DNA of 64,000 bases from Caloranaerobacter azorensis DSM 13643 (lineage in GTDB: Bacteria; Bacillota; Clostridia; Tissierellales; Thermohalobacteraceae): positions 1-64,000 of the forward strand of contig NZ_FQXO01000004.1 in the NCBI RefSeq assembly GCF_900129995.1, read 5' to 3'. The position numbers and the translations under genes were made by a program. This document shows, in pieces, positions 7,425-18,238 of this stretch; the first letter of the stretch is position 1; the number at the start of each line of letters is the position of its first letter. The notes below the pieces were generated by a model, which worked only from the letters and a program-made list of their open reading frames with translations, was not told the DNA's origin and did not search any database.

Positions 7425-8786
7425 ATGAGCGTAATTAAATTAAATGAAATATATGAAGTAAAAATAGAAGATATTAATCATAAGGGACAGGGAGTAGCTA
7501 AAATAGAAGGGTTTACAGTATTTATAGATGGAGGATTACCAGGAGATAAATGTAAAGTTAAACTAGTTAATATTAAGAAAAATTATGGAGTTGGAGAAAT
7601 TGTAAGTATAATAGAACCTTCAACAAAGAGAGTTATACCTAAATGTAAAATTAGTTATGCTTGTGGGGGTTGTCAAATACAAGGACTTGATTATCAAGAG
7701 CAATTAAAAATAAAAACTAATAAGGTTAAAAATGATATTAAAAAGATTGGACATTTAGAAGATGTTTTAATACATGATACTTTAGGTATGGATAACCCTT
7801 ACAGATATAGAAATAAAGCACAATTCCCTGTAGGAAGAAGAAATAAGAAGATAGCAATAGGTTTTTATAAAAGAGGAAGCCATGAAATCGTTGATACTAA
7901 TTCATGTATTATACAACATGAAGTAAATGACAAGGTAATAAAGTTAATTAAAGCATATATGAAAACATATAACATAAAGCCTTACGATGAAAAAACAGGA
8001 ACGGGTTTAATTAGACATATACTCACAAAAACTGCATTTAAAACAGGAGATGTAATGGTTGTTATTATAACAAATGGTGAAAAACTACCATATAAAGATA
8101 AACTAATTGAAATTCTTAAAAGCAATATAACAAATTTAAAGAGTGTAATACAGAATATAAATACCAAAAAAACTAATGTTATTTTAGGGGATAAAACTAA
8201 TGTGTTATTTGGCACAAAAAAAATTATAGATTATATAGGAGATTTAAAATTTAATATATCAGCAAAATCATTTTTTCAAGTAAATCCAGTGCAAACAGAA
8301 GTGCTTTATAACAAGGCTTTAGAGTATGCAAAACTTGAAGGAAATGAAATAGTATTTGATTTATACTGTGGCATAGGAACAATCTCGCTATTTTTAGCCC
8401 AAAAAGCAAAAAAAGTGTATGGAATTGAGGTTGTAAAGGAAGCTATAGTTGATGCTATGGAAAACGCTAGGATAAATGGTATTGAAAATGTTGAGTTTTA
8501 TGAAGGTACAGCAGAAGAAATATTCCCAAAGCTATATAATCATGGTATAAAGGCAGATGTAGTTGTAGTTGATCCACCTAGAAAAGGGTGCGACAAAAAA
8601 GTATTAGATACAATAGTTAAAATGTCGCCTAAAAGAGTCGTTTATGTATCGTGCAATCCATCTACATTGGCAAGAGATTTAAAATATTTAGATGAAAAAG
8701 GATACAAAACTATTGAAATACAGCCAGTAGACATGTTTCCACATACCATGCATATAGAAACGGTGGTGTTGATAGAAAAGAAATAA
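7425..8786 (+). CDS. rlmD: 23S rRNA (uracil-5-)-methyltransferase, RumA/RlmCD family
   Basis: 453 residues. An N-terminal TRAM domain (about 5-62) binds RNA. A 4Fe-4S ligand set is visible at Cys74, Cys80, Cys83 and Cys161. The SAM-dependent methyltransferase core contains FDLYCGIGTISLFLA, VVVDPPRKGC and the catalytic VSCNPSTLARDL. The enzyme methylates C5 of a uracil in 23S rRNA; Gram-positive homologues modify one or two sites (RlmCD), so target choice cannot be read here. GGAAGGAG precedes the ATG. It is likely monocistronic, behind a promoter and hairpin at 7341-7390. Confidence 0.9.
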   Translation: MSVIKLNEIYEVKIEDINHKGQGVAKIEGFTVFIDGGLPGDKCKVKLVNIKKNYGVGEIVSIIEPSTKRVIPKCKISYACGGCQIQGLDYQEQLKIKTNKVKNDIKKIGHLEDVLIHDTLGMDNPYRYRNKAQFPVGRRNKKIAIGFYKRGSHEIVDTNSCIIQHEVNDKVIKLIKAYMKTYNIKPYDEKTGTGLIRHILTKTAFKTGDVMVVIITNGEKLPYKDKLIEILKSNITNLKSVIQNINTKKTNVILGDKTNVLFGTKKIIDYIGDLKFNISAKSFFQVNPVQTEVLYNKALEYAKLEGNEIVFDLYCGIGTISLFLAQKAKKVYGIEVVKEAIVDAMENARINGIENVEFYEGTAEEIFPKLYNHGIKADVVVVDPPRKGCDKKVLDTIVKMSPKRVVYVSCNPSTLARDLKYLDEKGYKTIEIQPVDMFPHTMHIETVVLIEKK

Positions 8787-9284
8787 CTTGATCTCAAAGG
8801 TTTTGAAGGTTTTTAACTAAATATAGATGTGTATTTTATGTTCCTTCAGACTAAATGTAAAGCCAATAGAAAAATTTGATATAGATTTATTCTTTAGTAT
8901 TAAGTATTATTGAAAATATGACGGTGTTTGAAGGGAAGAAGATAATAGTAAAACATAACATTATATTATATAACTTTCTGTCATTTTATTTCGGAAAATA
9001 TTTAAAATGAAATTATTGACAAATTTAGAATGAGAGTTATAATGATACTATACATTAGCAAATGGAAATAATTAATATACCCTGATACTATTATTTCTAT
9101 AGTTTTCTACAGGAGAGGAGAGCTAATTTAGATATTTATGAATATAAAATATATTATTTAAACGTAGTATGTGTAAATAGTGTATCATCTGGTGACTTAT
9201 TAAACTTTGGCGAAAAGTATTAATTCTAATATTTTCATAATATAGAGTTAATAAATACAATAAACTAAAAAAGGAGGTGGTAGA
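8787..9284. other. Long intergenic region with a strong promoter and about 230-base leader
   Basis: About 500 bases without a convincing gene. A strong promoter at 9016-9043 produces a leader of about 230 bases before the next start. The leader contains a purine-rich AGGAGAGGAG (about 9110-9120) that has no start codon at a proper distance; the nearest ATG gives only seven codons. TGATACTAT occurs twice, 39 bases apart (9043 and 9082), and GTATCA recurs in inverted orientation near 9182. The leader may be structured. Confidence 0.5.
9016..9043 (+). promoter_or_regulatory. Near-perfect sigma-A promoter
   Basis: TTGACA (9016-9021), 16-base spacer, TATAAT (9038-9043): both hexamers match the consensus exactly. 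It points at the small gene starting at 9285. Confidence 0.8.
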
Positions 9285-9635
9285 TTGATTCCTACTCAAT
9301 TTGGAATTATTGACAAGATAGATAAAAATAAGAGATATATTGAATATGAACCAGAAAAGTATAATTGTGTAACAATTGATGATGATATTTATATTGATGA
9401 TTGGTGGGAAGAATTAACCAAAATGAAAACATATGTAGGTGGTGATTTGAATAAACCTAGTGTGGCTTTAGATCGACTTGGAGTTACATTAATACCACCT
9501 GAATCATTACCAATATTTGAAACTATAGTTTCTAATGATCCCAGAATTAAACAAGATTATAGTCTTATGGAATTGTTGAAACTAATCAGAAAAGCAAAAC
9601 AAGAGAATAAATATATGATTCATTTTGGTGTTTAA
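9285..9635 (+). CDS. Small acidic protein of unknown function (possible orphan immunity-type protein)
   Basis: 116 residues from a TTG start placed five bases after a perfect AAGGAGGTGG site. The protein is soluble, with no signal or membrane segment, and has an acidic and aromatic patch (IDDDIYIDDWWEEL). The second half contains GVTLIPPESLPIF and ends with a helix and YMIHFGV. I do not recognise a named domain. The small, single-domain, acidic character resembles immunity proteins found beside secreted toxins, but no toxin gene is present, so this is only a guess. The very strong promoter implies substantial expression. The anchored protein at 9780 follows. Confidence 0.7.
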   Translation: MIPTQFGIIDKIDKNKRYIEYEPEKYNCVTIDDDIYIDDWWEELTKMKTYVGGDLNKPSVALDRLGVTLIPPESLPIFETIVSNDPRIKQDYSLMELLKLIRKAKQENKYMIHFGV

Positions 9636-9779
9636 TGCTAACTGGATTTATGTCAGTAATTAGACAAAAATTAAGCTTATTATTATTGCTAAACAGAAAC
9701 AAAAAATATTATAAATATGATAATTTTGACAACACTCAAACATAAACCAACAAAATCTTTTATTAAGAAGGAGTATTTT

Positions 9780-10190
9780 ATGAAATTAAATAATAAGTTA
9801 ATTTTAACATGTCTTGCTGTTATATTAGTTCTGACATTCATTGTTTTCAAATATTTGAATGATAATAAAGCTAAAAAAATATTCAATTCACCTATATCTT
9901 CCATACAGTTGCAAAAAGGAATTGATGGAAATTTAATAACAATTAAAGAAGATAATCAAATTAATTCATTTATAAAAGACTTAAAGTTTGATAAATGGAA
10001 GTTGATTAAAAATTGGGAATATAAAAGCCTTCCCGAAATTTATATATTTGTTCATCAAAATGAAAAAAGATATGATATAGGTTTTTACCTAATAAATAAA
10101 AATGTTTATTGTAGTATTACCTATAAAACGGTAAATAGATATTATAAAGTTCCGAATGATGTATATGAAAAAATTATAAAACACTTTTGA
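9780..10190 (+). CDS. Unknown protein with N-terminal membrane anchor
   Basis: 136 residues from the ATG at 9780, chosen because AAGAAGGAG lies just upstream. An in-frame ATG at 9717 has no ribosome site. Residues 6-25 form one hydrophobic segment (signal anchor or uncleaved signal). The rest should face outward and is small and beta-rich, with many Lys, Ile and Tyr. No lipobox cysteine and no recognised domain. It lies about 145 bases after the small acidic gene and before a strong terminator, so the two may share a transcript. Confidence 0.7.
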   Translation: MKLNNKLILTCLAVILVLTFIVFKYLNDNKAKKIFNSPISSIQLQKGIDGNLITIKEDNQINSFIKDLKFDKWKLIKNWEYKSLPEIYIFVHQNEKRYDIGFYLINKNVYCSITYKTVNRYYKVPNDVYEKIIKHF

Positions 10191-10285
10191 ATATAACCCC
10201 TTGTAAATTATAATGGTTATAATAGCTTTGATAATATGGATTTTGTAAATGGCGGTCCTATAAAATATACGGGTGATTCAACTAA

Positions 10286-10316
10286 AAAAAGTAGTGGAAT
10301 AAAACCACTACTTTTT
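10286..10316. terminator. Bidirectional terminator after the small anchored protein
   Basis: A perfect 12-bp stem AAAAAGTAGTGG/CCACTACTTTTT with a 7-base loop. A and T runs on both sides let it work in both directions. It ends the plus-strand transcript from 9016. Confidence 0.85.
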
Positions 10317-10375
10317 ATAACACATAGAAAATTATATTTCTAATTTTATAAAATATAATTTTTGTAATGTGTTTC

Positions 10376-10417
10376 AAAAAAGTCTACCTTGAAAATATTT
10401 TAATAGAAGACTTTTTT
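10376..10417 (-). terminator. Terminator of the pyk transcript
   Basis: Inverted repeat AAAAAGTCT...AGACTTTTT separated by about 23 bases. On the minus strand it ends in a long T run. It overlaps the pyk stop codon. Confidence 0.65.
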
Positions 10418-12173
10418 ATAATACCTGTGTCTTTCCTTTATATACTAAACCTCTTATACAATCTACTGTTACAGTTTCTCCGTCTTTTAGTTCTTTAGTT
10501 GCATTTTCTGCTCCTACTATTACAGGTTTTCCTATATTAATACCAACAATAGCAGCATGTGAAGTCAACCCACCTTTTTCTGTTATAACGGCAGCTGCTC
10601 TTTCCATATATTTAACCATTTCTTTATCAGTATTCACTGTAACTAATATATCTCCATCATTAAATTTCTTTTCAGCTTCTTCTGCATTTTCCGCTATACA
10701 TACTTTACCGATTGCTGTCTTATTACCTATACCAGTACCCTTTAATACTACATCTCCTACTATGTGTACTTTTATTAAGTTTGTACTACCAGCTACTCCT
10801 ACAGGAACTCCAGCTGTGATAACTACTAAATCACCATTATTTATTAATCCTTTTTCAAGTGCTTTTCTTACAGATACCTCTATTACTTCATCAGTTGACC
10901 CTGAATGCTGAGCATATATCGGATATACTCCCCAAACTACAGCCAATCTTCTCATAACTTGCTTATCTGGTGTAGCCGCAATAATCGGAGCACTTGGTCT
11001 GAATTTCGATACAGCTTTTGCTGTATATCCTGATGAAGTTGCTGTTATAATTGCTGTAGCTCCTAAATCTTCAGCTGTTGCACAAGTCGCATGACTTATC
11101 GCATTTGTAATTGTAATATCTTTACCTACTGTTTTTGATCTTAAAATCGCTTTGTAATCAAGTGATGCCTCTGTTCTCTTAGCTATATTAGCCATTGTTT
11201 TAACTGCTTCTACAGGATATTTACCTGCCGCAGTTTCACCTGATAGCATTATTGCATCAGTTCCATCCATAATAGCATTTGCTACGTCAGTAGTCTCTGC
11301 TCTTGTAGGTCTTGGGTTTCTTATCATTGAATCTAGCATTTGAGTTGCTGTAATTACAGGCTTACCTAATTCATTACATTTTCTAATAATCATTTTTTGT
11401 ACTAATGGCACTTCTTCTGTTGGTATTTCGACTCCAAGGTCTCCCCTTGCAACCATTATACCATCAGATACCTCTAGAATTTCATCTATATTGTCTACAC
11501 CTTCTTGATTCTCTATTTTCGAAATAATCTGTATATGTTCGGCATTATTCTCTTCTAAAATCTTTCTTATCTCTATAACATCTGCAGCCTTTCTAATAAA
11601 TGAAGCAGCTATAAAATCTATTCCATTTTCAATACCAAATTCTATATCTTTTATATCTTTTTCAGTTATAGCAGGAAGATTTACTTTTACTCCCGGTACG
11701 TTAACCCCTTTTTTATTCTTAATTGTTCCAGCATTTTTTACAATACATTTTATATCAGTACCATCTATAATATCTACAACTTCTAAACCAATTAATCCGT
11801 CATCTATAAGTATAGTATCGCCTTTTTTCACATCATTAGGCAATCCCTTATAAGTAATACTACAGATTTTATCGTTTCCTAAAACGTCTCTTGTTGTAAG
11901 AGTAAATTCCTGACCTTCCTTTAATTCCTCTACTCCTCTTTCAAAGTTGCCAGTTCTAATCTCTGGCCCTTTAGTATCTAACATGATAGCCACTGGCATA
12001 TCTAATTCTTCTCTTAATTTCTTAACTAAGTCTATTCTTCTTTTATGCTCTTCATGATCGCCATGTGAAAAATTTAATCTAACAACATTAAGACCATTTA
12101 AAATAAGTTGTCTTAAAACCTCTTCTTTTTCTGATGAAGGCCCTATCGTACAAACTATTTTTGTGCGCTTCAT
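10416..12173 (-). CDS. pyk: Pyruvate kinase with C-terminal PEP-utilising domain
   Basis: 585 residues, longer than the usual 470 because of an added phosphohistidine-type domain (about 490-575, [14 protein letters not shown]) typical of Bacillus and Clostridium enzymes. The kinase makes pyruvate and ATP from PEP and ADP in the last step of glycolysis. Visible motifs are the N-terminal [11 protein letters not shown], the [12 protein letters not shown] barrel strand, the active-site region [10 protein letters not shown] with its catalytic Lys, and [18 protein letters not shown] precedes the ATG. It starts 18 bases after pfkA, so the two glycolytic kinases are co-expressed. Confidence 0.97.
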   Translation of the reverse strand: MKRTKIVCTIGPSSEKEEVLRQLILNGLNVVRLNFSHGDHEEHKRRIDLVKKLREELDMPVAIMLDTKGPEIRTGNFERGVEELKEGQEFTLTTRDVLGNDKICSITYKGLPNDVKKGDTILIDDGLIGLEVVDIIDGTDIKCIVKNAGTIKNKKGVNVPGVKVNLPAITEKDIKDIEFGIENGIDFIAASFIRKAADVIEIRKILEENNAEHIQIISKIENQEGVDNIDEILEVSDGIMVARGDLGVEIPTEEVPLVQKMIIRKCNELGKPVITATQMLDSMIRNPRPTRAETTDVANAIMDGTDAIMLSGETAAGKYPVEAVKTMANIAKRTEASLDYKAILRSKTVGKDITITNAISHATCATAEDLGATAIITATSSGYTAKAVSKFRPSAPIIAATPDKQVMRRLAVVWGVYPIYAQHSGSTDEVIEVSVRKALEKGLINNGDLVVITAGVPVGVAGSTNLIKVHIVGDVVLKGTGIGNKTAIGKVCIAENAEEAEKKFNDGDILVTVNTDKEMVKYMERAAAVITEKGGLTSHAAIVGINIGKPVIVGAENATKELKDGETVTVDCIRGLVYKGKTQVL

Positions 12174-12191
12174 TTATATAACCTCCTGTCA

Positions 12192-13172
<981 letters not shown>

Positions 13173-13330
13173 CTACCATCATGGTCATAAAATGTCCCAT
13201 ATATTATAAAAAATATTTTTTTGTATAATATTACAATTTTTTATTCTACCCTAACCAATTACATATTTCAATATATTTTCTAAAAATTAATACGCCAAAT
13301 AAAACCAATATATTTATTATAACATATATT

Positions 13331-16300
13331 CTAACAAACTTTAACACAATCCTGCCCTAATAGTTTTTTCAAATTATCTATCAATTTATCATTTGTTACA
13401 TCTACCCAATAATCTCTCTCTGCCATTATTGTTTTATTCTTATTCTCTAAATATACATATACGGGAACATTCCCTGTATAATTTGAAAGTATATTTTTGA
13501 TTTCATTTAGTACACTTAACGACTTATTTTTAGACACTTTTAAATACAATCTTTCTCTATTTATTTTAGCAAGAGGACTAAAACTATCACAAATAATTTT
13601 AGGTTCTTCCTCTTCATGTATGCTTAATCTACCTCTCACTATTACCAAACTATCCTCGTTTATATAATTTGAATATATTTCATAAGTAGTAGGAAAAATT
13701 ATTAACTCTATAGAACCATATAAATCTTCAAGAGTTGCAAAAGCCATAATATTGTTATTTTTAGTAATTTTATTTCTCTTACTTGTAATAACTCCTCCAA
13801 TGACAACTTCCTTACCATCCAAGAATTCAAAATTCTCATTTTCATTTTCAGTTTCTTCTAATGATTCATATATTTCACTTGTAGTTATATTTGAAATCCT
13901 TTTTAATTCTTTTTCATAAGATGCTAATGGATGTCCACTTAAATATATGCCAAGCATTTCCTTTTCCATAGATAGAAGAACTTTATCAGGAAATTCTTCT
14001 ATATCTGGTAAATCATCTGTATAAATCTCTTTATCAGAATTAGAAATAGATTCAAACAATGAAAATTGTCCCTCTATATTTCTCTTCTTATCTTGATGTA
14101 TACTTTCTATAATTCTCTCGTATACTGCTAAAAGTTGAGCTCTCTTTACTCCTAACGAATCGAATGCCCCACATTTTATTAAACTTTCTACGGTTCTCTT
14201 ATTAACATGATTTAAATCTACTCTCTTACAAAAATCTGTAAAACTTTTAAATTTACCACCTGTCTCCCTCGCTCTAACAATAGCTTCAATAGCAGGTATC
14301 CCTACATTTTTTACAGCCGCTAATCCAAATCTTATCTTCCCTTCGTTAACCGTAAAATTACTATAGCTTTCATTTACATCTGGCGGCAAAATCTTAATAC
14401 CAAGTCTTTTACATTCTTGTATATACAATGAAACCGAATTCGTATTTCCCATAACGCTAGATATTAATGCAGCCATAAACTCAACTGGATAATAACATTT
14501 AAGCCATGCCGTTTGATATGCTAAAACAGCATAAGCAGCAGAATGCGATTTATTAAATGCATACTTTGCAAAGTCTATCATTTCATCATATATCTTATTC
14601 GCTGTTTCTTCGTCTACACCATTTCTTATTGCACCGGGAATCTCAACCTCTCCATTTTCATTTAACTTACCATATATAAAATGTTGTCTTTCCCTCTCCA
14701 TTACTTCCATTTTCTTTTTACCCATAGCTCTTCTAACTAGGTCTGAACGCCCCATGCTGAAACCACCAATATCTCTAACTATCTGCATTACTTGTTCTTG
14801 GTAAACCATACAACCATAAGTTACTCCTAATATTGGCTCAAGTTTCGGATGGGCATATTCTATCTTGCTAGGATTATTCTTATTTTCAATATATTTCGGT
14901 ATTTGCTTCATTGGACCCGGTCTAAATAATGAATTTGCCGCTATTATATTTTCAAACGATGTAGGTTTTAATTCTTTGAGAAATTGCCTCATTCCAGAAC
15001 TTTCAAATTGAAATACTCCTAGCGTTTCACCTCTACTAAACATTTCATATACTTTTTTATCATCGTAATTAGAATTAGAAAAATCCACTTCAACTCCATA
15101 ATTTTGTTTAATTAGCTCAATAGCATTTCTAATTACCGTAAGCGTCCTAAGCCCTAAAAAATCCATTTTTAGTAATCCTAATTCCTCGAGTTCAGTCATA
15201 GTAAATTGAGTAGTTATTGAATCATTATTCTTTGATAAAGGGACATATTCTGTTATAGGCTCTTTTGAAATAACTACTCCCGCAGCATGTATTGAGGTAT
15301 GTCTCGGCATTCCTTCGACAGCCCTTGCCAAATCGATTAATTCTCTTACTTTTTCATCTTCTTGATATAAATTAAATAGTTTGTTATTAGTCTCTAATGC
15401 CTTATCAATAGTTATTCCTAATTCCATAGGTATCTGTTTCGCTATATAGTCTACATCTCCATAGGGCATATCTAAAGCTCTACCAACATCCCTAATAGCA
15501 CCTCTTGCTGCCATAGTACCAAAAGTTACTATCTGCGCTACCCTATCCTTTCCATATTTATTTATAACATAATTTATAACTTCTTCTCTTCTTTCATAAC
15601 AAAAATCTATATCTATATCAGGCATAGTAACCCTTTCAGGATTTAAAAATCTCTCGAAGATTAAACCGTATTTAAGAGGATCTATATCGATAATTCCTAA
15701 AGTATAAGAAACTAGACTCCCTGCTGCCGACCCTCTTCCAGGACCCACCATTATTCCATTATCTTTTGCAAACTTAATAAAATCCCATACTATCAAGAAA
15801 TAATCAACATAGCCCATACTTTCTATAATATTAATTTCATAATCAAGCCTTTCTCTTATCTCATCTGTAATTACTTTATACCTTTTCTTAAGTCCTTCAT
15901 AACATAATTTTCTCAAGTATTGTGAATTTGTATATCCTTCAGGTACATCATATTTAGGTAAATGTAAAGTATTAAAATCAAACTCTACATTACATCTTTG
16001 AGCTATTTTTACTGTATTTTCAATTGCTTCAGGTATGTTTGGAAATAAACTTGACATCTCTTCAGGTGATTTTAAATAAAATTCAGAAGTTGGAAATTTC
16101 ATTCTATCCTTATCGTTAATTGTTTTGCCAGTTTGGATACACAAAAGAATGTCATGCACTTTAGCATCATTTCGATTAATATAATGAACATCGTTAGTAG
16201 CAACAAGTTGTATACCAGTTTCTCTACTCAATCTGATTAGCTCATTATTTACATATTTCTGATCTTTCATCCCGTGGTCTTGAAGTTCTAAATAAAAATT

Positions 16301-16816
16301 ATTCTCACCAAATATTTCTCTATATTTAATTGCTACTTCTTTAGCTTTTTTGTAATTATTATTAAGTATATGATACTGAATTTCTCCCCCAAGACAAGCA
16401 CTCAAAGCTATTATGCCTTTACTATATCTGCTTAAAACAGTTGAATCTACTCTCGGCTTATAATAATATCCATTTATATAGCCTTCTGAAACTATTTTAA
16501 TTAAATTAGAATATCCCTCGTTATTTTCGGCAAGTAATACTAAATGATATTGGAACTTATCTCTATTTGGGTCTTTTTCTGTATATTTACCTCTTGAAAT
16601 ATACACCTCACAACCAATAATTGGCTTTATTCCATTTTTTAATGCAGCTTTATAGAACTCTACAACCCCAAACATGGAACCATGATCAGTAATAGCTATG
16701 CTATCCATCCCTAATTCCTTAACTCTATCCATGAGTTTACTAATTCTAGCAGCTCCATCTAATAGGCTATATTCAGTATGGACATGTAAATGTACAAATT
16801 TTTTTGCATTTTCCAT
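13331..16816 (-). CDS. dnaE: DNA polymerase III alpha subunit (DnaE)
   Basis: 1161 residues. An N-terminal PHP domain begins KFVHLHVHTEYSLLDG with its metal-binding histidines. The polymerase palm contains GPGRGSAAGSLVSY and MPDIDIDFCYERR, with the catalytic aspartates. Then come a helix-hairpin-helix region and a C-terminal OB-fold (about 990-1075). This is the replicative-type alpha subunit that works beside PolC in Firmicutes, mainly in lagging-strand and primer extension. It starts 39 bases after the YtoI-like gene, so both may share a transcript. TGAGGATG precedes the ATG. Confidence 0.97.
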   Translation of the reverse strand: MENAKKFVHLHVHTEYSLLDGAARISKLMDRVKELGMDSIAITDHGSMFGVVEFYKAALKNGIKPIIGCEVYISRGKYTEKDPNRDKFQYHLVLLAENNEGYSNLIKIVSEGYINGYYYKPRVDSTVLSRYSKGIIALSACLGGEIQYHILNNNYKKAKEVAIKYREIFGENNFYLELQDHGMKDQKYVNNELIRLSRETGIQLVATNDVHYINRNDAKVHDILLCIQTGKTINDKDRMKFPTSEFYLKSPEEMSSLFPNIPEAIENTVKIAQRCNVEFDFNTLHLPKYDVPEGYTNSQYLRKLCYEGLKKRYKVITDEIRERLDYEINIIESMGYVDYFLIVWDFIKFAKDNGIMVGPGRGSAAGSLVSYTLGIIDIDPLKYGLIFERFLNPERVTMPDIDIDFCYERREEVINYVINKYGKDRVAQIVTFGTMAARGAIRDVGRALDMPYGDVDYIAKQIPMELGITIDKALETNNKLFNLYQEDEKVRELIDLARAVEGMPRHTSIHAAGVVISKEPITEYVPLSKNNDSITTQFTMTELEELGLLKMDFLGLRTLTVIRNAIELIKQNYGVEVDFSNSNYDDKKVYEMFSRGETLGVFQFESSGMRQFLKELKPTSFENIIAANSLFRPGPMKQIPKYIENKNNPSKIEYAHPKLEPILGVTYGCMVYQEQVMQIVRDIGGFSMGRSDLVRRAMGKKKMEVMERERQHFIYGKLNENGEVEIPGAIRNGVDEETANKIYDEMIDFAKYAFNKSHSAAYAVLAYQTAWLKCYYPVEFMAALISSVMGNTNSVSLYIQECKRLGIKILPPDVNESYSNFTVNEGKIRFGLAAVKNVGIPAIEAIVRARETGGKFKSFTDFCKRVDLNHVNKRTVESLIKCGAFDSLGVKRAQLLAVYERIIESIHQDKKRNIEGQFSLFESISNSDKEIYTDDLPDIEEFPDKVLLSMEKEMLGIYLSGHPLASYEKELKRISNITTSEIYESLEETENENENFEFLDGKEVVIGGVITSKRNKITKNNNIMAFATLEDLYGSIELIIFPTTYEIYSNYINEDSLVIVRGRLSIHEEEEPKIICDSFSPLAKINRERLYLKVSKNKSLSVLNEIKNILSNYTGNVPVYVYLENKNKTIMAERDYWVDVTNDKLIDNLKKLLGQDCVKVC

Positions 16817-16855
16817 ATTAACACATCCTCATATGTAAAATATTGGGCTTTAAAC

Positions 16856-18154
16856 TTATCTTTTTAAAATTTTTGCCGACATCATTGCCTTAGCCACTAC
16901 ATCTTTGTTGTGTAATATTTCTATATCAACCTTACAAAAGTTCCGCCCCATATCTATTATATCTGTAACTATTTCAATTTTATTGTCAACTTGTAAAGGC
17001 TTTATAAAGTATACCATAAAACTATCCGTAAATACATCATGATGTTTTTTTTCTTTGAGGGTAATAGACCCTGCTGCTGCCATAATCATAGCCATCGTAC
17101 CGCAGCTTGCAGCACCTAACTGATTTAACATAAGAGGAATAACCTCTCCTTTAAATCTCAATCCATTGCTCATTATTTCCAGATTAAAATTATCGATAAT
17201 CATATCTTCTACAGTTTCACCTATATGCGGCTGGCTTTTCATATACCTTAAAGCTCTAATTACATCTTGTCTATTTACAACTCCTATTAATTTTTTGCCA
17301 TCTACTATCGGAATTATTTCTATGTTTTCCCAAGTCATTATATGAGAAACATAGGCAACAGAAGTCGTTCTTGGTAAGGTAATTGGCTCTTTAGTCATTA
17401 CATCTTTTAAAAGTACTTTGTCTTCAATCCATGTAACATCTTTAGGAGTAACTATTCCAACTACATTCATATCTTTATCAACAATTGTAAAACTGCTCAA
17501 CTTACGTGCAATTACATTTTGTTTCCATTCACCAATACTTTGATATTCAAACATATATGGGGGATTTTTATCCATTATATTTTCTACTAATAAGATATCT
17601 TTCTTTATTTTTCTCTCATATATAGCCTTATTTATTATAGTAGCTATCGTAAAAGTATCATAAGCTGTTGTGATTATAGGAAGTTTTTTTATATTCGCTT
17701 TCTCCTTTATATGTTCACTGCATCCAAATCCCCCTGTTATCAATATTGCACAACCTTTGTCTAACGCTTTCTCATAAACTTCTTCTCTATCTCCAACTAT
17801 AACTAGGCTGCCGGGCTGTAAATACTTTTCCATTTCCTTTATAGTCATAGCTCCTATTATAAATTTATTTAACATTTTATGAATTCCTTCATGTCCCCCA
17901 AGTATAGAACCTTCTACTATATTAACGACCTCGGCAAATGACAATTTCTCAATATTACCTTTTTCAACTTTTTTTATTCTAACAGTTCCTACTCTCGGCA
18001 TCGTTTTAACAATTTCTCTACTCTCTGCTTCTTTTATAGCTCTATAAGCTGTACCCTCACTAACATCTAACTGCTGTGCAATACTTCTTACTGAAATTTT
18101 TGAGCCAACTTCTAATTCCTCTATATATTTAATTATTTTTTCATGTTTAGTCAT
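16856..18154 (-). CDS. YtoI-like regulator: HTH, DRTGG, CBS pair and hot-dog domain
   Basis: 432 residues with four domains in order: an N-terminal winged HTH (about 1-65, ISVRSIAQQLDVSEGTAYRAIKEAE), a DRTGG-type domain (about 70-185), two CBS motifs (about 195-310) that usually bind adenine nucleotides, and a C-terminal hot-dog thioesterase-like domain (about 320-430, with GAASCGTMAMIMAAAG). B. subtilis YtoI has the same architecture. It is probably a nucleotide- or acyl-CoA-sensing transcription regulator; its target is unknown. AAGGAGTG precedes the ATG. It is the first gene of the likely run with dnaE, pfkA and pyk, so it could link energy state to that run. Confidence 0.85.
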   Translation of the reverse strand: MTKHEKIIKYIEELEVGSKISVRSIAQQLDVSEGTAYRAIKEAESREIVKTMPRVGTVRIKKVEKGNIEKLSFAEVVNIVEGSILGGHEGIHKMLNKFIIGAMTIKEMEKYLQPGSLVIVGDREEVYEKALDKGCAILITGGFGCSEHIKEKANIKKLPIITTAYDTFTIATIINKAIYERKIKKDILLVENIMDKNPPYMFEYQSIGEWKQNVIARKLSSFTIVDKDMNVVGIVTPKDVTWIEDKVLLKDVMTKEPITLPRTTSVAYVSHIMTWENIEIIPIVDGKKLIGVVNRQDVIRALRYMKSQPHIGETVEDMIIDNFNLEIMSNGLRFKGEVIPLMLNQLGAASCGTMAMIMAAAGSITLKEKKHHDVFTDSFMVYFIKPLQVDNKIEIVTDIIDMGRNFCKVDIEILHNKDVVAKAMMSAKILKR

Positions 18155-18192
18155 CTAATCAACACTCCTTAAAGGGGGCAGAAATTGGATAG

Positions 18193-18221
18193 AAAAAAAG
18201 ATAGTGATAAATCACTATCTT
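18193..18221 (-). terminator. Terminator of the HD-GYP gene
   Basis: A perfect 11-bp stem AAGATAGTGAT/ATCACTATCTT with a 2-base loop, followed on the minus strand by seven T. It separates the HD-GYP gene from the YtoI-like gene. Confidence 0.85.
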
Positions 18222-18238
18222 AATTATACCAAAAAACA

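Noticed and set aside
7982-8215. Minus-strand frame inside rlmD
   Set aside because: Shadow of the rlmD coding frame, with no ribosome site or own composition. The same reasoning removes the other antisense frames, for example inside dnaE, pyc and uvrB.
9138-9161. Leader peptide of seven codons behind the AGGAGAGGAG site at 9110
   Set aside because: The ATG lies about 17 bases from the site, too far, and the peptide has no regulatory amino-acid pattern.
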